A stretch of 50,298 nucleotides of DNA from Mycetocola reblochoni REB411. GTDB lineage: Bacteria > Actinomycetota > Actinomycetes > Actinomycetales > Microbacteriaceae. The notes under the pieces were generated by a model. It did no database searches. It was given only the letters and a program-made list of their open reading frames with translations, and was not told the DNA's origin. Location: assembly GCF_900163835.1 (NCBI RefSeq), contig NZ_FUKR01000071.1:1-50298 (forward strand). Direction: 5' to 3'. The position numbers and the translations under genes are program-made. Shown here in pieces: positions 8,001 to 16,230 of this stretch (position 1 is the stretch's first letter; each line of letters starts with the position of its first letter).

Positions 8001-8110
8001 GGGTCCTCCTGTTCGGGTGCGGCCCCGCACGCCGGGGCACTATTGTCATTATTGCCCCGTTCGGCCGCGGAGTGGTCGCGGTCGCACCCCCATCGACGGA
8101 CAGGAGTCCC

Positions 8111-9139
8111 ATGAGAATCGGCGTGCTCACCAGCGGCGGAGACTGCCCCGGCCTGAATGCGGTGATCCGCGGCGCGGTCCTGAAGGGAACGCGGATCCAC
8201 GACCAGGAGTTCATCGGCATCCGCGAGGGCTGGCGCGGCGTCGTCGAGGGGCTGACGATGCCACTGGACAGGCACAGCGTCCGCGGTCTCGGCAAGCAGG
8301 GCGGCACGATCCTCGGCACCTCGCGCACGAACCCCTTCGAGGGCCCGCTCGGCGGACCCGAGAACATCAAGGGCACCATGAGCCGGCTCGGCATCGACGC
8401 GCTCATCGCGATCGGCGGCGAGGGCACGCTCGCGGCGGCCAAGCGCCTCACCGACGCGGGCCTGAAGATCGTCGGCGTCCCGAAGACGATCGACAACGAC
8501 CTCGAAGCCACCGACTACAGCTTCGGCTTCGACACCGCCGTCGAGATCGCCACCGAGGCGATCGACCGGCTGCGCACCACCGCGGACTCGCACCAGCGCT
8601 GCATGGTCGTCGAGGTCATGGGCCGCCACGTCGGCTGGATCGCGCTGCACGCCGGCATGGCCGCCGGTGCTCACGCCATCCTCATCCCCGAGCAGCCGCA
8701 GTCGATCGACCAGATCGCGGCGTGGGCCGTGTCGGTCCGCGACCGCGGGAGGGCTCCCGTCATCGTCGTGTCGGAGGGGTTCACGCTCAACACCATGGAG
8801 ACCCCGCACTCGGAGAAGGGCCTCGACGCCTTCAACCGGCCGCGACTCGGCGGCATCAGCGAGATCATCGCACCCGAGATCGAGCGGATGACCGGCATCG
8901 AGTCGCGGGCGACCGTCCTCGGGCACATCCAGCGCGGCGGCGTGCCGAGCGCGTACGACCGCGTGCTGGCGACGCGCCTGGGCATGGCCGCGATCGACTC
9001 CGTCATGGCGGGGGAATGGGGGACGATGGTCGCCCTGCGCGGGACCGACCTGGTCAACGTGCCCTTCGCTGACGCCCTCTCCGGGCTCAAGCAGGTGCCG
9101 CAGGCCCGTTACGACGAGGCCGCGATCCTCTTCGGCTGA
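8111..9139 (+). CDS. pfkA: 6-phosphofructokinase
   Basis: A 342-residue PfkA-family enzyme that phosphorylates fructose 6-phosphate at C1, the committing step of glycolysis. It has GGDCPGLNAVIRG at residues 9-21, GGEGT at 102-106, PKTIDND at 124-130 and the substrate site EVMGRHVGWIAL (about 172). Gly in GGEG points to ATP as donor, whereas Lys in PKTIDND is otherwise found in pyrophosphate enzymes; this mix is known from group III ATP enzymes of Actinobacteria such as Streptomyces. At about 340 residues it has the usual length. CAGGAG at 8101-8106 supports the ATG at 8111 rather than one at 8072. Confidence 0.93.
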   Translation: MRIGVLTSGGDCPGLNAVIRGAVLKGTRIHDQEFIGIREGWRGVVEGLTMPLDRHSVRGLGKQGGTILGTSRTNPFEGPLGGPENIKGTMSRLGIDALIAIGGEGTLAAAKRLTDAGLKIVGVPKTIDNDLEATDYSFGFDTAVEIATEAIDRLRTTADSHQRCMVVEVMGRHVGWIALHAGMAAGAHAILIPEQPQSIDQIAAWAVSVRDRGRAPVIVVSEGFTLNTMETPHSEKGLDAFNRPRLGGISEIIAPEIERMTGIESRATVLGHIQRGGVPSAYDRVLATRLGMAAIDSVMAGEWGTMVALRGTDLVNVPFADALSGLKQVPQARYDEAAILFG

Positions 9140-9192
9140 GCCTCGCGTCCCCGGACCGGGCGATCACGCGCTGGCACCGTGGGGGAACACAG

Positions 9193-9225
9193 GACGCCGG
9201 GACCGCGTGATGCGGTCCCGGCGTC
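9193..9225. terminator. Bidirectional terminator between pfkA and ptrB
   Basis: A perfect 14-pair stem, GACGCCGGGACCGC with its complement, closes a five-base loop (GTGAT). It lies between the convergent pfkA and oligopeptidase genes. Confidence 0.85.
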
Positions 9226-9236
9226 GTCGTGTCCGC

Positions 9237-11447
9237 TCAGCGCGGTTCCGGAGGGGACGGCTCGGCGGCGGGCGACCCCACCCTGGCGGGCTCATCCGCG
9301 CCGATGGCCGGTGCGGCGTGCGCTGCGGGCACCGCGTCGGCCAGGCCGAGCACGTCGAGGATCCAGGCCAGCTCCTCGGCGCGCTCCCTCCACGCGTCGT
9401 AGCGCCCGGTCACCCCGCCGTGTCCCGCGCTCATCTCGATCCGCAGCAGCGGGTCGGCGCCGGCGTCGCGCAGGCGCTGCACCCACTTGACCGGCTCCAC
9501 GACGAGGACCCTCGTGTCGTTGAGGCTCGTCGTCACGAGGATGCGCGGGTAGTCGGCGCCGTCGACGACGTTCTCGTACGGCGTGTAGCCCTTGATGTAG
9601 TCGTACACCTCCGCATCGTGCAGCGGGTCGCCCCACTCGTCCCACTCGATCACGGTCAGCGGCAGCTCGGGCTTGAGGATCGAGGTCAGGGCGTCGACGA
9701 ACGGCACGGAGGCGAGGATGCCGGCGAACGTCGTCGGCGCGAGGTTCGCCACGGCCCCCATGAGCAGTCCGCCTGCGCTGCCGCCCTCCGCGACGAGCCG
9801 CTCGGGGACGGTGTAGCCGCGGGCGATCAGGTGCTCGGCCGCGGCGACGAAGTCGGTGAAGCTGGTGCGCTTGCGCAGCCGCTTGCCGTCCTCGTACCAG
9901 GACCGGCCGAGCTCGCCGCCCCCGCGCACGTGGGCGATGGCGAAGACGGCCCCCCGGTCCAGCAGCGACAGCCGGGCGATGGAGAAGCCGGGGTCGGTGC
10001 TCAGCTCGTACGAGCCGTAGCCGTACAGCTCGAGCGGGGCGGGCAGAGCGGTGTCGCGGCGTTTGACGATCGAGATGGGCACGAGCGTGCCGTCAGGGGC
10101 TGGCGCCCACTCCCGTAGCTGCTCGTAGTCGTCGGGGTCGTAGCCGCCGAGCACGGGCTGGCGCTTGAGCAGAGTGAGCTCGCCGCTGACCGCGTCCAGC
10201 TCGAACAGGCTGCGCGGCGTCACCATGGAGGTGTAGCTCAGCCGGGTGAGCGGGGCCGTCCACTCCGGGTTCCCCGCGGTGCCGACCGTGTACAGCGGCT
10301 CGGGGAACACCACCTCCTCGACCGCGATCAGCGCGACGTCCGACACGCCGGCGAGGCGGGCGACGGCGATCCGGGTCAGGCCCTCCCTGCGCGAGGAGAC
10401 GACGAGCCGGTCGGCGAACGCCTCGACGTCCTCGATGCGGACGCCGGGCCGGTGGGGAACGACGACGCGCGCGTCGGCCGGTCCCGTCCCCGGCGCGTCC
10501 GGGTCGACGGCGACGACCTCGAAGTCCTCCGCCCCGTCGTTGTGCGTGACGAGGAACACGTCCTCGCCACCGATGACGGCGTGCTCGACGTCGTACTCGA
10601 CCTCCTCCCGCCGAGGCCACAGCGTTCGCGGCTCGGCCGTCGGCGTCGTCGCGGGCAGGAAGCGGTACTCGCTGGTGACGGAGCTGGACACGCTGAACAG
10701 GATGTACCGCTGCGACCTGGTCGTGTCCACGCCCACCCAGAACCGCTCGTCCGGCTCATGGAGGACGACGACGTCCGGCTCCGCGGAGCCCACCCGGTGA
10801 CGGTGCACGGTGTCCGGACGCCAGGCGTCGTCGACGGTCGTGTAGAACACGTGCGCGCCGTCGGGGGAGAACACCGCGCCGGAGAAGGTGTTGCCGACCT
10901 CGTCGGGCAGGTCGTCGCCGCTGGCCAGGTCGCGCACCCGCAGCGTGTACCGCTCGTCCCCGGCCGTGTCGACGCCGTAGAGCAGCCGGCGGCCGTCCGC
11001 GGAGATGTCGAAGGAGCCGAGGGCGAAGAAGTCGTTCCCGAGCGCCGCCTCGTTCGAGTCGAACACGATCTGCTCGCCGGGGAGCGTCGTCGCCGGGTCG
11101 ACGGCGGGGGGAGTCCAGTCGTCGGGGCCTGCCGCCGGGGTCCGGCAGCTGATGCCGTACTGGGCGCCCTCCCTCGTGCGGGTGAAGTACCACCACTGCC
11201 CGATGCGCTGGGGGACCGAGATGTCGGTCTCCAGGGTCCGGGACCTGATCTCGTCGAACACGCGTCGCCGCAGTGCCTCCAGCCCGGCCGTGCGCTCGTC
11301 GGTGTGGGCGTTCTCCGCCTGGAGGAGGGCGACGACCTCGGGGGAGTCGGTATCCCTCAGCCACTCGTACGGGTCGGCGACCCTGTCGCCGTGGTGCTCC
11401 CTGATGATGGCTCGTTTCTCGGCCCGTGGACCCGTGCTGGCAGTCAT
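9237..11447 (-). CDS. ptrB: Oligopeptidase B (S9 prolyl oligopeptidase family)
   Basis: A 736-residue protein of the usual length for oligopeptidase B. The N-terminal two thirds should form the seven-bladed propeller (starts PRAEKRAIIREHHGDRVADPYEWLRD). The C-terminal alpha/beta hydrolase domain has the nucleophile in EGGSAGG (Ser near residue 556), the Asp in SLNDTRV (near 643) and the His in SAGHGG (near 675). It cleaves short peptides after Arg or Lys in the cytoplasm. No signal peptide is seen. It stands alone, convergent with pfkA and divergent from the aldo/keto reductase. The symbol rests on family resemblance; related S9A enzymes cannot be fully excluded. Confidence 0.88.
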   Translation of the reverse strand: MTASTGPRAEKRAIIREHHGDRVADPYEWLRDTDSPEVVALLQAENAHTDERTAGLEALRRRVFDEIRSRTLETDISVPQRIGQWWYFTRTREGAQYGISCRTPAAGPDDWTPPAVDPATTLPGEQIVFDSNEAALGNDFFALGSFDISADGRRLLYGVDTAGDERYTLRVRDLASGDDLPDEVGNTFSGAVFSPDGAHVFYTTVDDAWRPDTVHRHRVGSAEPDVVVLHEPDERFWVGVDTTRSQRYILFSVSSSVTSEYRFLPATTPTAEPRTLWPRREEVEYDVEHAVIGGEDVFLVTHNDGAEDFEVVAVDPDAPGTGPADARVVVPHRPGVRIEDVEAFADRLVVSSRREGLTRIAVARLAGVSDVALIAVEEVVFPEPLYTVGTAGNPEWTAPLTRLSYTSMVTPRSLFELDAVSGELTLLKRQPVLGGYDPDDYEQLREWAPAPDGTLVPISIVKRRDTALPAPLELYGYGSYELSTDPGFSIARLSLLDRGAVFAIAHVRGGGELGRSWYEDGKRLRKRTSFTDFVAAAEHLIARGYTVPERLVAEGGSAGGLLMGAVANLAPTTFAGILASVPFVDALTSILKPELPLTVIEWDEWGDPLHDAEVYDYIKGYTPYENVVDGADYPRILVTTSLNDTRVLVVEPVKWVQRLRDAGADPLLRIEMSAGHGGVTGRYDAWRERAEELAWILDVLGLADAVPAAHAAPAIGADEPARVGSPAAEPSPPEPR

Positions 11448-11543
11448 GCGTCCACGCTAGTGGAGCGCCGGCGGCGGCCCCTGCGCGCCGCGGCCGCGTT
11501 CGAGCTGGGCGAACAGGGCTGGTTCCCCCGGTGCGCCGGGGCG

Positions 11544-11549
11544 TAGGCT
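11544..11549 (+). promoter_or_regulatory. -10 box of a leaderless transcript
   Basis: TAGGCT ends seven bases before the ATG at 11557, so transcription should begin at the start codon itself. There is no ribosome binding site between them. Confidence 0.6.
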
Positions 11550-11556
11550 CGGCGGC

Positions 11557-12396
11557 ATGACCGGCTTCCCCCAGTACCAGCTCGCAGACGGCACCTCGTT
11601 CCCCCGCATCGGCTTCGGCACCTACCCGCTGACCGGCGAGGAGGGGGTGGAGGCGATCCTCAGCGCCATCGCCACCGGCTACCGACTGATCGACACCGCG
11701 GTGAACTACGAGAACGAGGGCGCCGTCGGCGAGGCGATCCGCCGTGCCGACGTCCCCCGCGGGGAGCTGATCATCCAGACCAAGCTGCCCGGCCGCGACC
11801 ACGGCTACGACGAGACCATGCGCTCGGTCGAGGGCTCGCTGTCCCGGCTCGGCGTCGAGCGCATCGACTCGTACCTCATCCACTGGCCCAACCCCAGCGT
11901 CGACCGCTACACCGGCAGCTGGAAGGCCATGGTCGAGCTGCAGAAGGACGGCAGGGTCGGCGAGATCGGCGTCTCCAACTTCACGCGCACCTTCATCGAG
12001 CGCCTCGTCGCCGAGACGGGCGTGCTCCCCGCCGTCAACCAGGTCGAGCTGCACCCGTACTTCCCGCAGGAGGCGCTCGTCGAATACCACGCCGAGCAGG
12101 GCATCCTCACGCAGGCATGGAGCCCGCTGGGCAAGGGCAGCGCCCCGTACCACGAGCCGGCGATCGTCGCCGCGGCCGAGGCGCACGGGATCACCCCGGC
12201 GCAGGTGATCCTGCGCTGGCACCTGGAGCGCGGCGTGCTCCCGCTGCCGAAGTCGGCGACGCCGTCGAGGCAGGCGGAGAACCTCGCCGCCGAGTCGCTC
12301 GCGCTCACCCCGGACGAGGTGAGCGCGGTCACGGCCCTCGGGCGCCCCGACGGGCGGCTCTTCGGCGGTGACCCGAACGTCCACGAGGAGCAGTAG
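11557..12396 (+). CDS. Aldo/keto reductase (AKR5-like)
   Basis: A 279-residue NADPH-dependent oxidoreductase with the single TIM-barrel layout of the AKR superfamily. The catalytic tetrad is visible: Asp and Tyr in LIDTAVNYENEGAVGEAI (about residues 47-64), Lys in TKLPGRDHGY (about 76) and His in YLIHWPNP (about 109). The C-terminal cofactor loop reads LPKSATPSRQAENLAA. It resembles the 2,5-diketo-D-gluconate reductase group, which reduces small aldehydes and ketones; the natural substrate is unknown. It appears to be expressed from its own leaderless promoter and ends in a strong hairpin, so it is a single-gene unit. Confidence 0.88.
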   Translation: MTGFPQYQLADGTSFPRIGFGTYPLTGEEGVEAILSAIATGYRLIDTAVNYENEGAVGEAIRRADVPRGELIIQTKLPGRDHGYDETMRSVEGSLSRLGVERIDSYLIHWPNPSVDRYTGSWKAMVELQKDGRVGEIGVSNFTRTFIERLVAETGVLPAVNQVELHPYFPQEALVEYHAEQGILTQAWSPLGKGSAPYHEPAIVAAAEAHGITPAQVILRWHLERGVLPLPKSATPSRQAENLAAESLALTPDEVSAVTALGRPDGRLFGGDPNVHEEQ

Positions 12397-12401
12397 AACG
12401 T

Positions 12402-12429
12402 GTGCCCCCGGCCGACCGGCCGGGGGCAC
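12402..12429 (+). terminator. Terminator after the aldo/keto reductase
   Basis: GTGCCCCCGGCC pairs perfectly with its complement across a four-base loop (GACC), giving a 12-pair stem six bases after the stop codon. Confidence 0.8.
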
Positions 12430-12476
12430 GATCGCGTCGGCCGGGACCCGGCCGACCCACCCAGGGAGGGACACAG

Positions 12477-14234
12477 ATGGCACACACCGTGGCCGAGCAG
12501 ATCGTCGAGCAGCTGATCGACGCCGGAGTCCACCGCATCTACGGGATCGTCGGCGACAGCCTCAACCCGATCGTCGACGCCGTCAGGCGCAGCGGCGGCT
12601 CGGCGAAGGGCGGCATCGACTGGATCCACGTCAGGAACGAGGAGGCCGCGGCCTGGGCGGCCGGGGCGGAGTCCCAGCTCACGGGCAAGCTCGCCGTCTG
12701 CGCGGGCAGCTGCGGGCCGGGCAACCTGCACCTGATCAACGGGCTCTACGACGCGCACCGGTCGCGCGCCCGCGTGCTCGCGATCGCCAGCCACATCCCG
12801 ACGGTGCAGATCGGCGCGCACTACTTCCAGGAGACCCACCCCGACCGGCTCTTCGTCGAGTGCTCCTCGTACCGCGAGCTGGTCAGCTCGCCCGCCCAGG
12901 CCCCCCGGGTGTTCGCGGAGGCGATCCGGCAGGCCAGCTCGGCCCCCGGCGTCGCCGTCGTCACCCTCCCCGGCGACCTCGCGGGTGAGGAGTCGGTCGG
13001 CACGCCTGTTCCGTTCCGGCCCGCCGCCACCTCCGTGCTGCACCCCTCGCCGCAGGACGTGCGCGCGCTCGCCGACGCGATCAACGCAGCCGACACGGTC
13101 GCGATCTTCGCCGGCGCGGGCGTCGAGGGGGCCCACGACGAGGTCGTCGCCCTCGCCGAGGCCGTCAACGCCCCGATCGGTCACAGCCTGCGTGGCAAGG
13201 ACTTCATCCAGCACGACAACCCCTACGACGTCGGCATGACCGGCCTGCTCGGCTACGGGGCCGCCCACGCGGGCATCCACGACGCCGAGCTGCTCATCCT
13301 GCTCGGCACCGACTTCCCCTACCAGCAGTTCCTGCCCTCCGACGGCAAGACCCGCATCGCCCAGGTCGACGTCGACGCGGCTGCGATCTCGCGACGGGCG
13401 GCGGTCGACGTGCCCGTCCACGGCGACGTCGCCGAGACGCTCCGGCAGCTCGCCCCGCTGGTGAGCCGCAAGTCCGATCGCCGCTTCCTCGACAGGACGC
13501 TCAAGAAGCACGAGAAGATCATGACGGGGACCGTCGGAGCCTACGCGTCCAACGTCGCCTCGCTCGTCCCGATCCACCCCGAGTACGTCGCCAGCGTCCT
13601 CGACCGGGTGGCGCCGGAGGACACCGTGTTCACGACGGACACCGGCATGACGAACGTGTGGGCGGCGCGCTACCTGCACACCTCGCCCCGCCGCCGCGCC
13701 CTCGGGTCCTACCTGCACGGCTCCATGGCGAACGCGCTCCCGCAGGCGATCGGCGCGCAGCTGGCCGACCCGGAGCGGCCCGTCGTGTCGATGTCCGGCG
13801 ACGGCGGCCTGGGCATGCTGCTCGGCGAGCTGCTCACCGTGAAGGCGCTCGAGCTGCCGCTGACGGTGCTCGTGTTCAACAACTCCACCCTCGGAATGGT
13901 CAAGGCGGAGATGCTCGTCGACGGGCTGCCCGACTTCGGGGTCGACGTGCCGGAGGTCGACTACGCCGCGCTCGCCGCGAGCCTCGGCTTCCAGGCGCGG
14001 CGGGTCACCGCGGCCGGCGACGTCGAGGCGGCGCTCAGCGAGGCGATCGCCCACAGGGGGCCGTCGCTGGTCGACGTCGTCACTGACCCGAGGGCGCTGT
14101 CGCTTCCCCCGGAGATCACCGGAGCCCAGATCGGTGGCTTCGCCCTGGCGATGTCGAAGGTCGTGCTCAACGGCGGGGTCGGCGAGGCCGTGGCGATGGC
14201 CAGGAGCAACCTCAGGAACATCCCGCGACCCTAG
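12477..14234 (+). CDS. poxB: Pyruvate dehydrogenase (quinone) / pyruvate oxidase, PoxB type
   Basis: A 585-residue thiamine diphosphate enzyme. It has the catalytic Glu region HVRNEEAAAWAAGAES (about residue 50), GSCGPGNLHLINGLYDAHR, a central FAD-binding domain (IFAGAGVEGAHDEV and following) and the ThDP/Mg motif GDGGLGMLLGE (about 440) ending in FNNSTLGMV. These blocks match PoxB, which decarboxylates pyruvate to acetate and CO2 and passes electrons to membrane quinones. The C-terminus, which in Escherichia coli anchors the enzyme to the membrane, is short here. GGGAGGG at 12464-12470 supports the ATG. It sits between two hairpin terminators as a single-gene unit. Confidence 0.88.
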   Translation: MAHTVAEQIVEQLIDAGVHRIYGIVGDSLNPIVDAVRRSGGSAKGGIDWIHVRNEEAAAWAAGAESQLTGKLAVCAGSCGPGNLHLINGLYDAHRSRARVLAIASHIPTVQIGAHYFQETHPDRLFVECSSYRELVSSPAQAPRVFAEAIRQASSAPGVAVVTLPGDLAGEESVGTPVPFRPAATSVLHPSPQDVRALADAINAADTVAIFAGAGVEGAHDEVVALAEAVNAPIGHSLRGKDFIQHDNPYDVGMTGLLGYGAAHAGIHDAELLILLGTDFPYQQFLPSDGKTRIAQVDVDAAAISRRAAVDVPVHGDVAETLRQLAPLVSRKSDRRFLDRTLKKHEKIMTGTVGAYASNVASLVPIHPEYVASVLDRVAPEDTVFTTDTGMTNVWAARYLHTSPRRRALGSYLHGSMANALPQAIGAQLADPERPVVSMSGDGGLGMLLGELLTVKALELPLTVLVFNNSTLGMVKAEMLVDGLPDFGVDVPEVDYAALAASLGFQARRVTAAGDVEAALSEAIAHRGPSLVDVVTDPRALSLPPEITGAQIGGFALAMSKVVLNGGVGEAVAMARSNLRNIPRP

Positions 14235-14245
14235 GCGCGGGTGCG

Positions 14246-14280
14246 AAGGCCAGGGGGCGGGCACGTCGTCCCCTGGCCTT
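14246..14280 (+). terminator. Terminator after poxB
   Basis: AAGGCCAGGGG (14246-14256) pairs with CCCCTGGCCTT (14270-14280) around a 13-base loop, 11 bases after the poxB stop, and is followed by a few T residues. Confidence 0.8.
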
Positions 14281-14433
14281 TGCTCTGCGCCGCGGCGACC
14301 GAGTTGACGAGCCATGCGGCTGGTGGAAGTATCAATACGCCAGGGGCTCTGGCAACCTCCCCACGTCGAACAGCGCGTGAACATTGCGTTCTCGTGAGGC
14401 GTTCGCCGCGGGCCAACCTGGAGACGTCGCCCG

Positions 14434-15717
14434 GTGGACATCACCTACCTCGTTGTACTCGTCATCGCGCTCGCGCTGTTCTTCGACTTCACCAACGGCT
14501 TCCATGACACGGCCAACGCGATGGCGACGCCCATCGCGACCGGCGCGCTCAAGCCGAAGGTCGCGGTGGCGCTCGCCGCCGTCCTCAACCTGGTCGGGGC
14601 GTTCCTGTCGACGGAGGTCGCCAAGACCATCTCCGGCGGCCTCATCAAGGAGGGCTCCGGCGGCGTGCTCATCTCGCCGGAGATGATCTTCGCCGGGCTC
14701 ATCGGCGCGATCGTGTGGAACATGCTCACCTGGCTGCTCGGCCTGCCCTCCAGCTCCTCGCACGCCCTGTTCGGCGGCCTCATCGGCGCCGCCCTCGTCG
14801 GCTTCGGCGTCGGCGCGATCGACGGGGGAGTGCTGCTGTCCAAGATCATCCTGCCCGCGCTCATCGCCCCCTTCACCGCCGGGCTGATCGCCTTCGTCGT
14901 CACCAAGCTCGCCTACGGGCTGACCAGGAGGTACGACAAGAAGCCCGACGGCCGCTCCGGGTTCCGCTACGGACAGATCTTCACCTCCTCGCTCGTGGCG
15001 CTCGCCCACGGGACGAACGACGCGCAGAAGACGATGGGCGTCATCACGCTCACCCTCGTCGCGGTCGGGATGCAGGACGCGGGGACGGGTCCGCAGCTCT
15101 GGGTCGTCACGGTCTGCGCGCTCGCCATCGCCCTGGGCACGTACATCGGCGGCTGGCGCATCATCAAGACCCTCGGCCGCGGTCTCACCGAGGTCAAGCC
15201 GGCGCAGGGCTTCGCCGCCGAGGCGAGCACGGCCGCCACCATCCTCGCCTCCAGCCACGTCGGATTCGCGCTGTCGACCACCCAGGTCGCCTCCGGCTCC
15301 GTCATCGGCTCCGGCCTGGGCCGGCGCGGATCCGAGATCCGCTGGGGCACCGTGGGCAGGATCGGGCTGGGCTGGCTGATGACGCTCCCCGCGGCCGGAG
15401 CGGTCGGCGCACTCGCCGCGCTCGTCGCGCAGCTGGGCACGGTCGGCGTGATCGCGGACGCCGTGGTCGGTGTCGGCGTGATCCTGTTCATCTACCTGTG
15501 GTCGCGTCGCGACGAGGTGGGGGCCCACAACGCGATGAGCGATGTGGCCGACTCCGGCCACGCCGTCCGGATCACCGAGCCGGAAAAGAAGGTGAAGCGC
15601 CGCGACCGCGTGCGCCAGACGGCGGGCTCGCCAGGCACGGAGACGGAGACGGGACGACAGCGCGGGGGCGGGGCGCTGCCCGACTCCGACGCCACGACGA
15701 CGGGGGACGACAAGTGA
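14434..15717 (+). CDS. pitA: Low-affinity inorganic phosphate transporter, PiT family
   Basis: A 427-residue membrane protein with the two repeated signatures of PiT transporters: FDFTNGFHDTANAMATPIATG near residue 15 and ALAHGTNDAQKTMGVITL near residue 190. About ten hydrophobic helices are visible, followed by a charged C-terminal tail of roughly 50 residues. It imports metal-phosphate with protons. The start is a GTG with only a weak ribosome binding site (CTGGAG). The stop overlaps the next gene's GTG start, so the two are one operon. Upstream, 14285-14433 has GTTC-rich repeats that might be PhoP sites, but these are weak. Whether it is closer to PitA or PitB cannot be decided. Confidence 0.9.
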   Translation: MDITYLVVLVIALALFFDFTNGFHDTANAMATPIATGALKPKVAVALAAVLNLVGAFLSTEVAKTISGGLIKEGSGGVLISPEMIFAGLIGAIVWNMLTWLLGLPSSSSHALFGGLIGAALVGFGVGAIDGGVLLSKIILPALIAPFTAGLIAFVVTKLAYGLTRRYDKKPDGRSGFRYGQIFTSSLVALAHGTNDAQKTMGVITLTLVAVGMQDAGTGPQLWVVTVCALAIALGTYIGGWRIIKTLGRGLTEVKPAQGFAAEASTAATILASSHVGFALSTTQVASGSVIGSGLGRRGSEIRWGTVGRIGLGWLMTLPAAGAVGALAALVAQLGTVGVIADAVVGVGVILFIYLWSRRDEVGAHNAMSDVADSGHAVRITEPEKKVKRRDRVRQTAGSPGTETETGRQRGGGALPDSDATTTGDDK

Positions 15718-16115
15718 ACACGGTGACCAGTGCGGTGACGGCAGGTGCCGTGCTCGCGGCCGCCGCGGCGGCGGGTGTCGGCGTCGACTGGGTCGCGTTC
15801 CTGTCCGTCCTGGTGTGGGCGATGACCGCGGCGATCGTCGTCGTCGGCCTGTACGCGCTCGGCGTGCGGATGCTGATCCGCGGCGGCAGGGTGCCGGTCG
15901 TCGCCCCCGCCGAGTTCACCGACGCGATCACCGTCCTGTCGCCGGCCGAGGCGCGCAAGGCGGAGCGCAAGGCCGAGAAGGCCGCGCGCAAGAACCCGCT
16001 GACCGCGGGGCAGAAGCGCCTCGCCCGTCTGACCGCCTACGCGTGCTTCGGGCTCTGCGCCGGAGCCGTGCTGTTCGGCATCTACCTCATCGTCCCCGCC
16101 CTGCACGGCGCCTGA
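15714..16115 (+). CDS. Small membrane protein coupled to the phosphate transporter
   Basis: A 133-residue protein with a hydrophobic N-terminus, a long membrane segment (VLVWAMTAAIVVVGLYALGV), a basic Lys/Arg/Glu-rich middle (residues about 80-100, AEARKAERKAEKAARK) that may form a short coiled coil, and a C-terminal helix (about residues 110-130). The GTG start overlaps the pit stop by three bases. Similar small proteins follow pit genes in other actinobacteria, but I know of no assigned role. It may help assemble or regulate the transporter; that is inference from position only. Confidence 0.7.
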   Translation: MNTVTSAVTAGAVLAAAAAAGVGVDWVAFLSVLVWAMTAAIVVVGLYALGVRMLIRGGRVPVVAPAEFTDAITVLSPAEARKAERKAEKAARKNPLTAGQKRLARLTAYACFGLCAGAVLFGIYLIVPALHGA

Positions 16116-16217
16116 GCGCGCCCCGGGTCGCCGGCCCGCGGCGCAGAGCGGTGCACGCCGTCACGCCCGGCGCGGACCCTCGGGCGCGCGGGCGGCGGTG
16201 CGGCGCCGGCTTTCCGG

Positions 16218-16223
16218 GATAAT
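16218..16223 (+). promoter_or_regulatory. -10 box of a leaderless transcript (sensor kinase)
   Basis: GATAAT, close to the TATAAT consensus, ends seven bases before the ATG at 16231. The absence of any ribosome binding site in between supports a leaderless start and fixes the start codon. Confidence 0.65.
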
Positions 16224-16230
16224 CGAGTCC

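Noticed and set aside
12477-14234. Acetolactate synthase
   Set aside because: The protein shares the ThDP fold, but its sequence blocks match PoxB-type pyruvate oxidases and no regulatory subunit or branched-chain genes are nearby.
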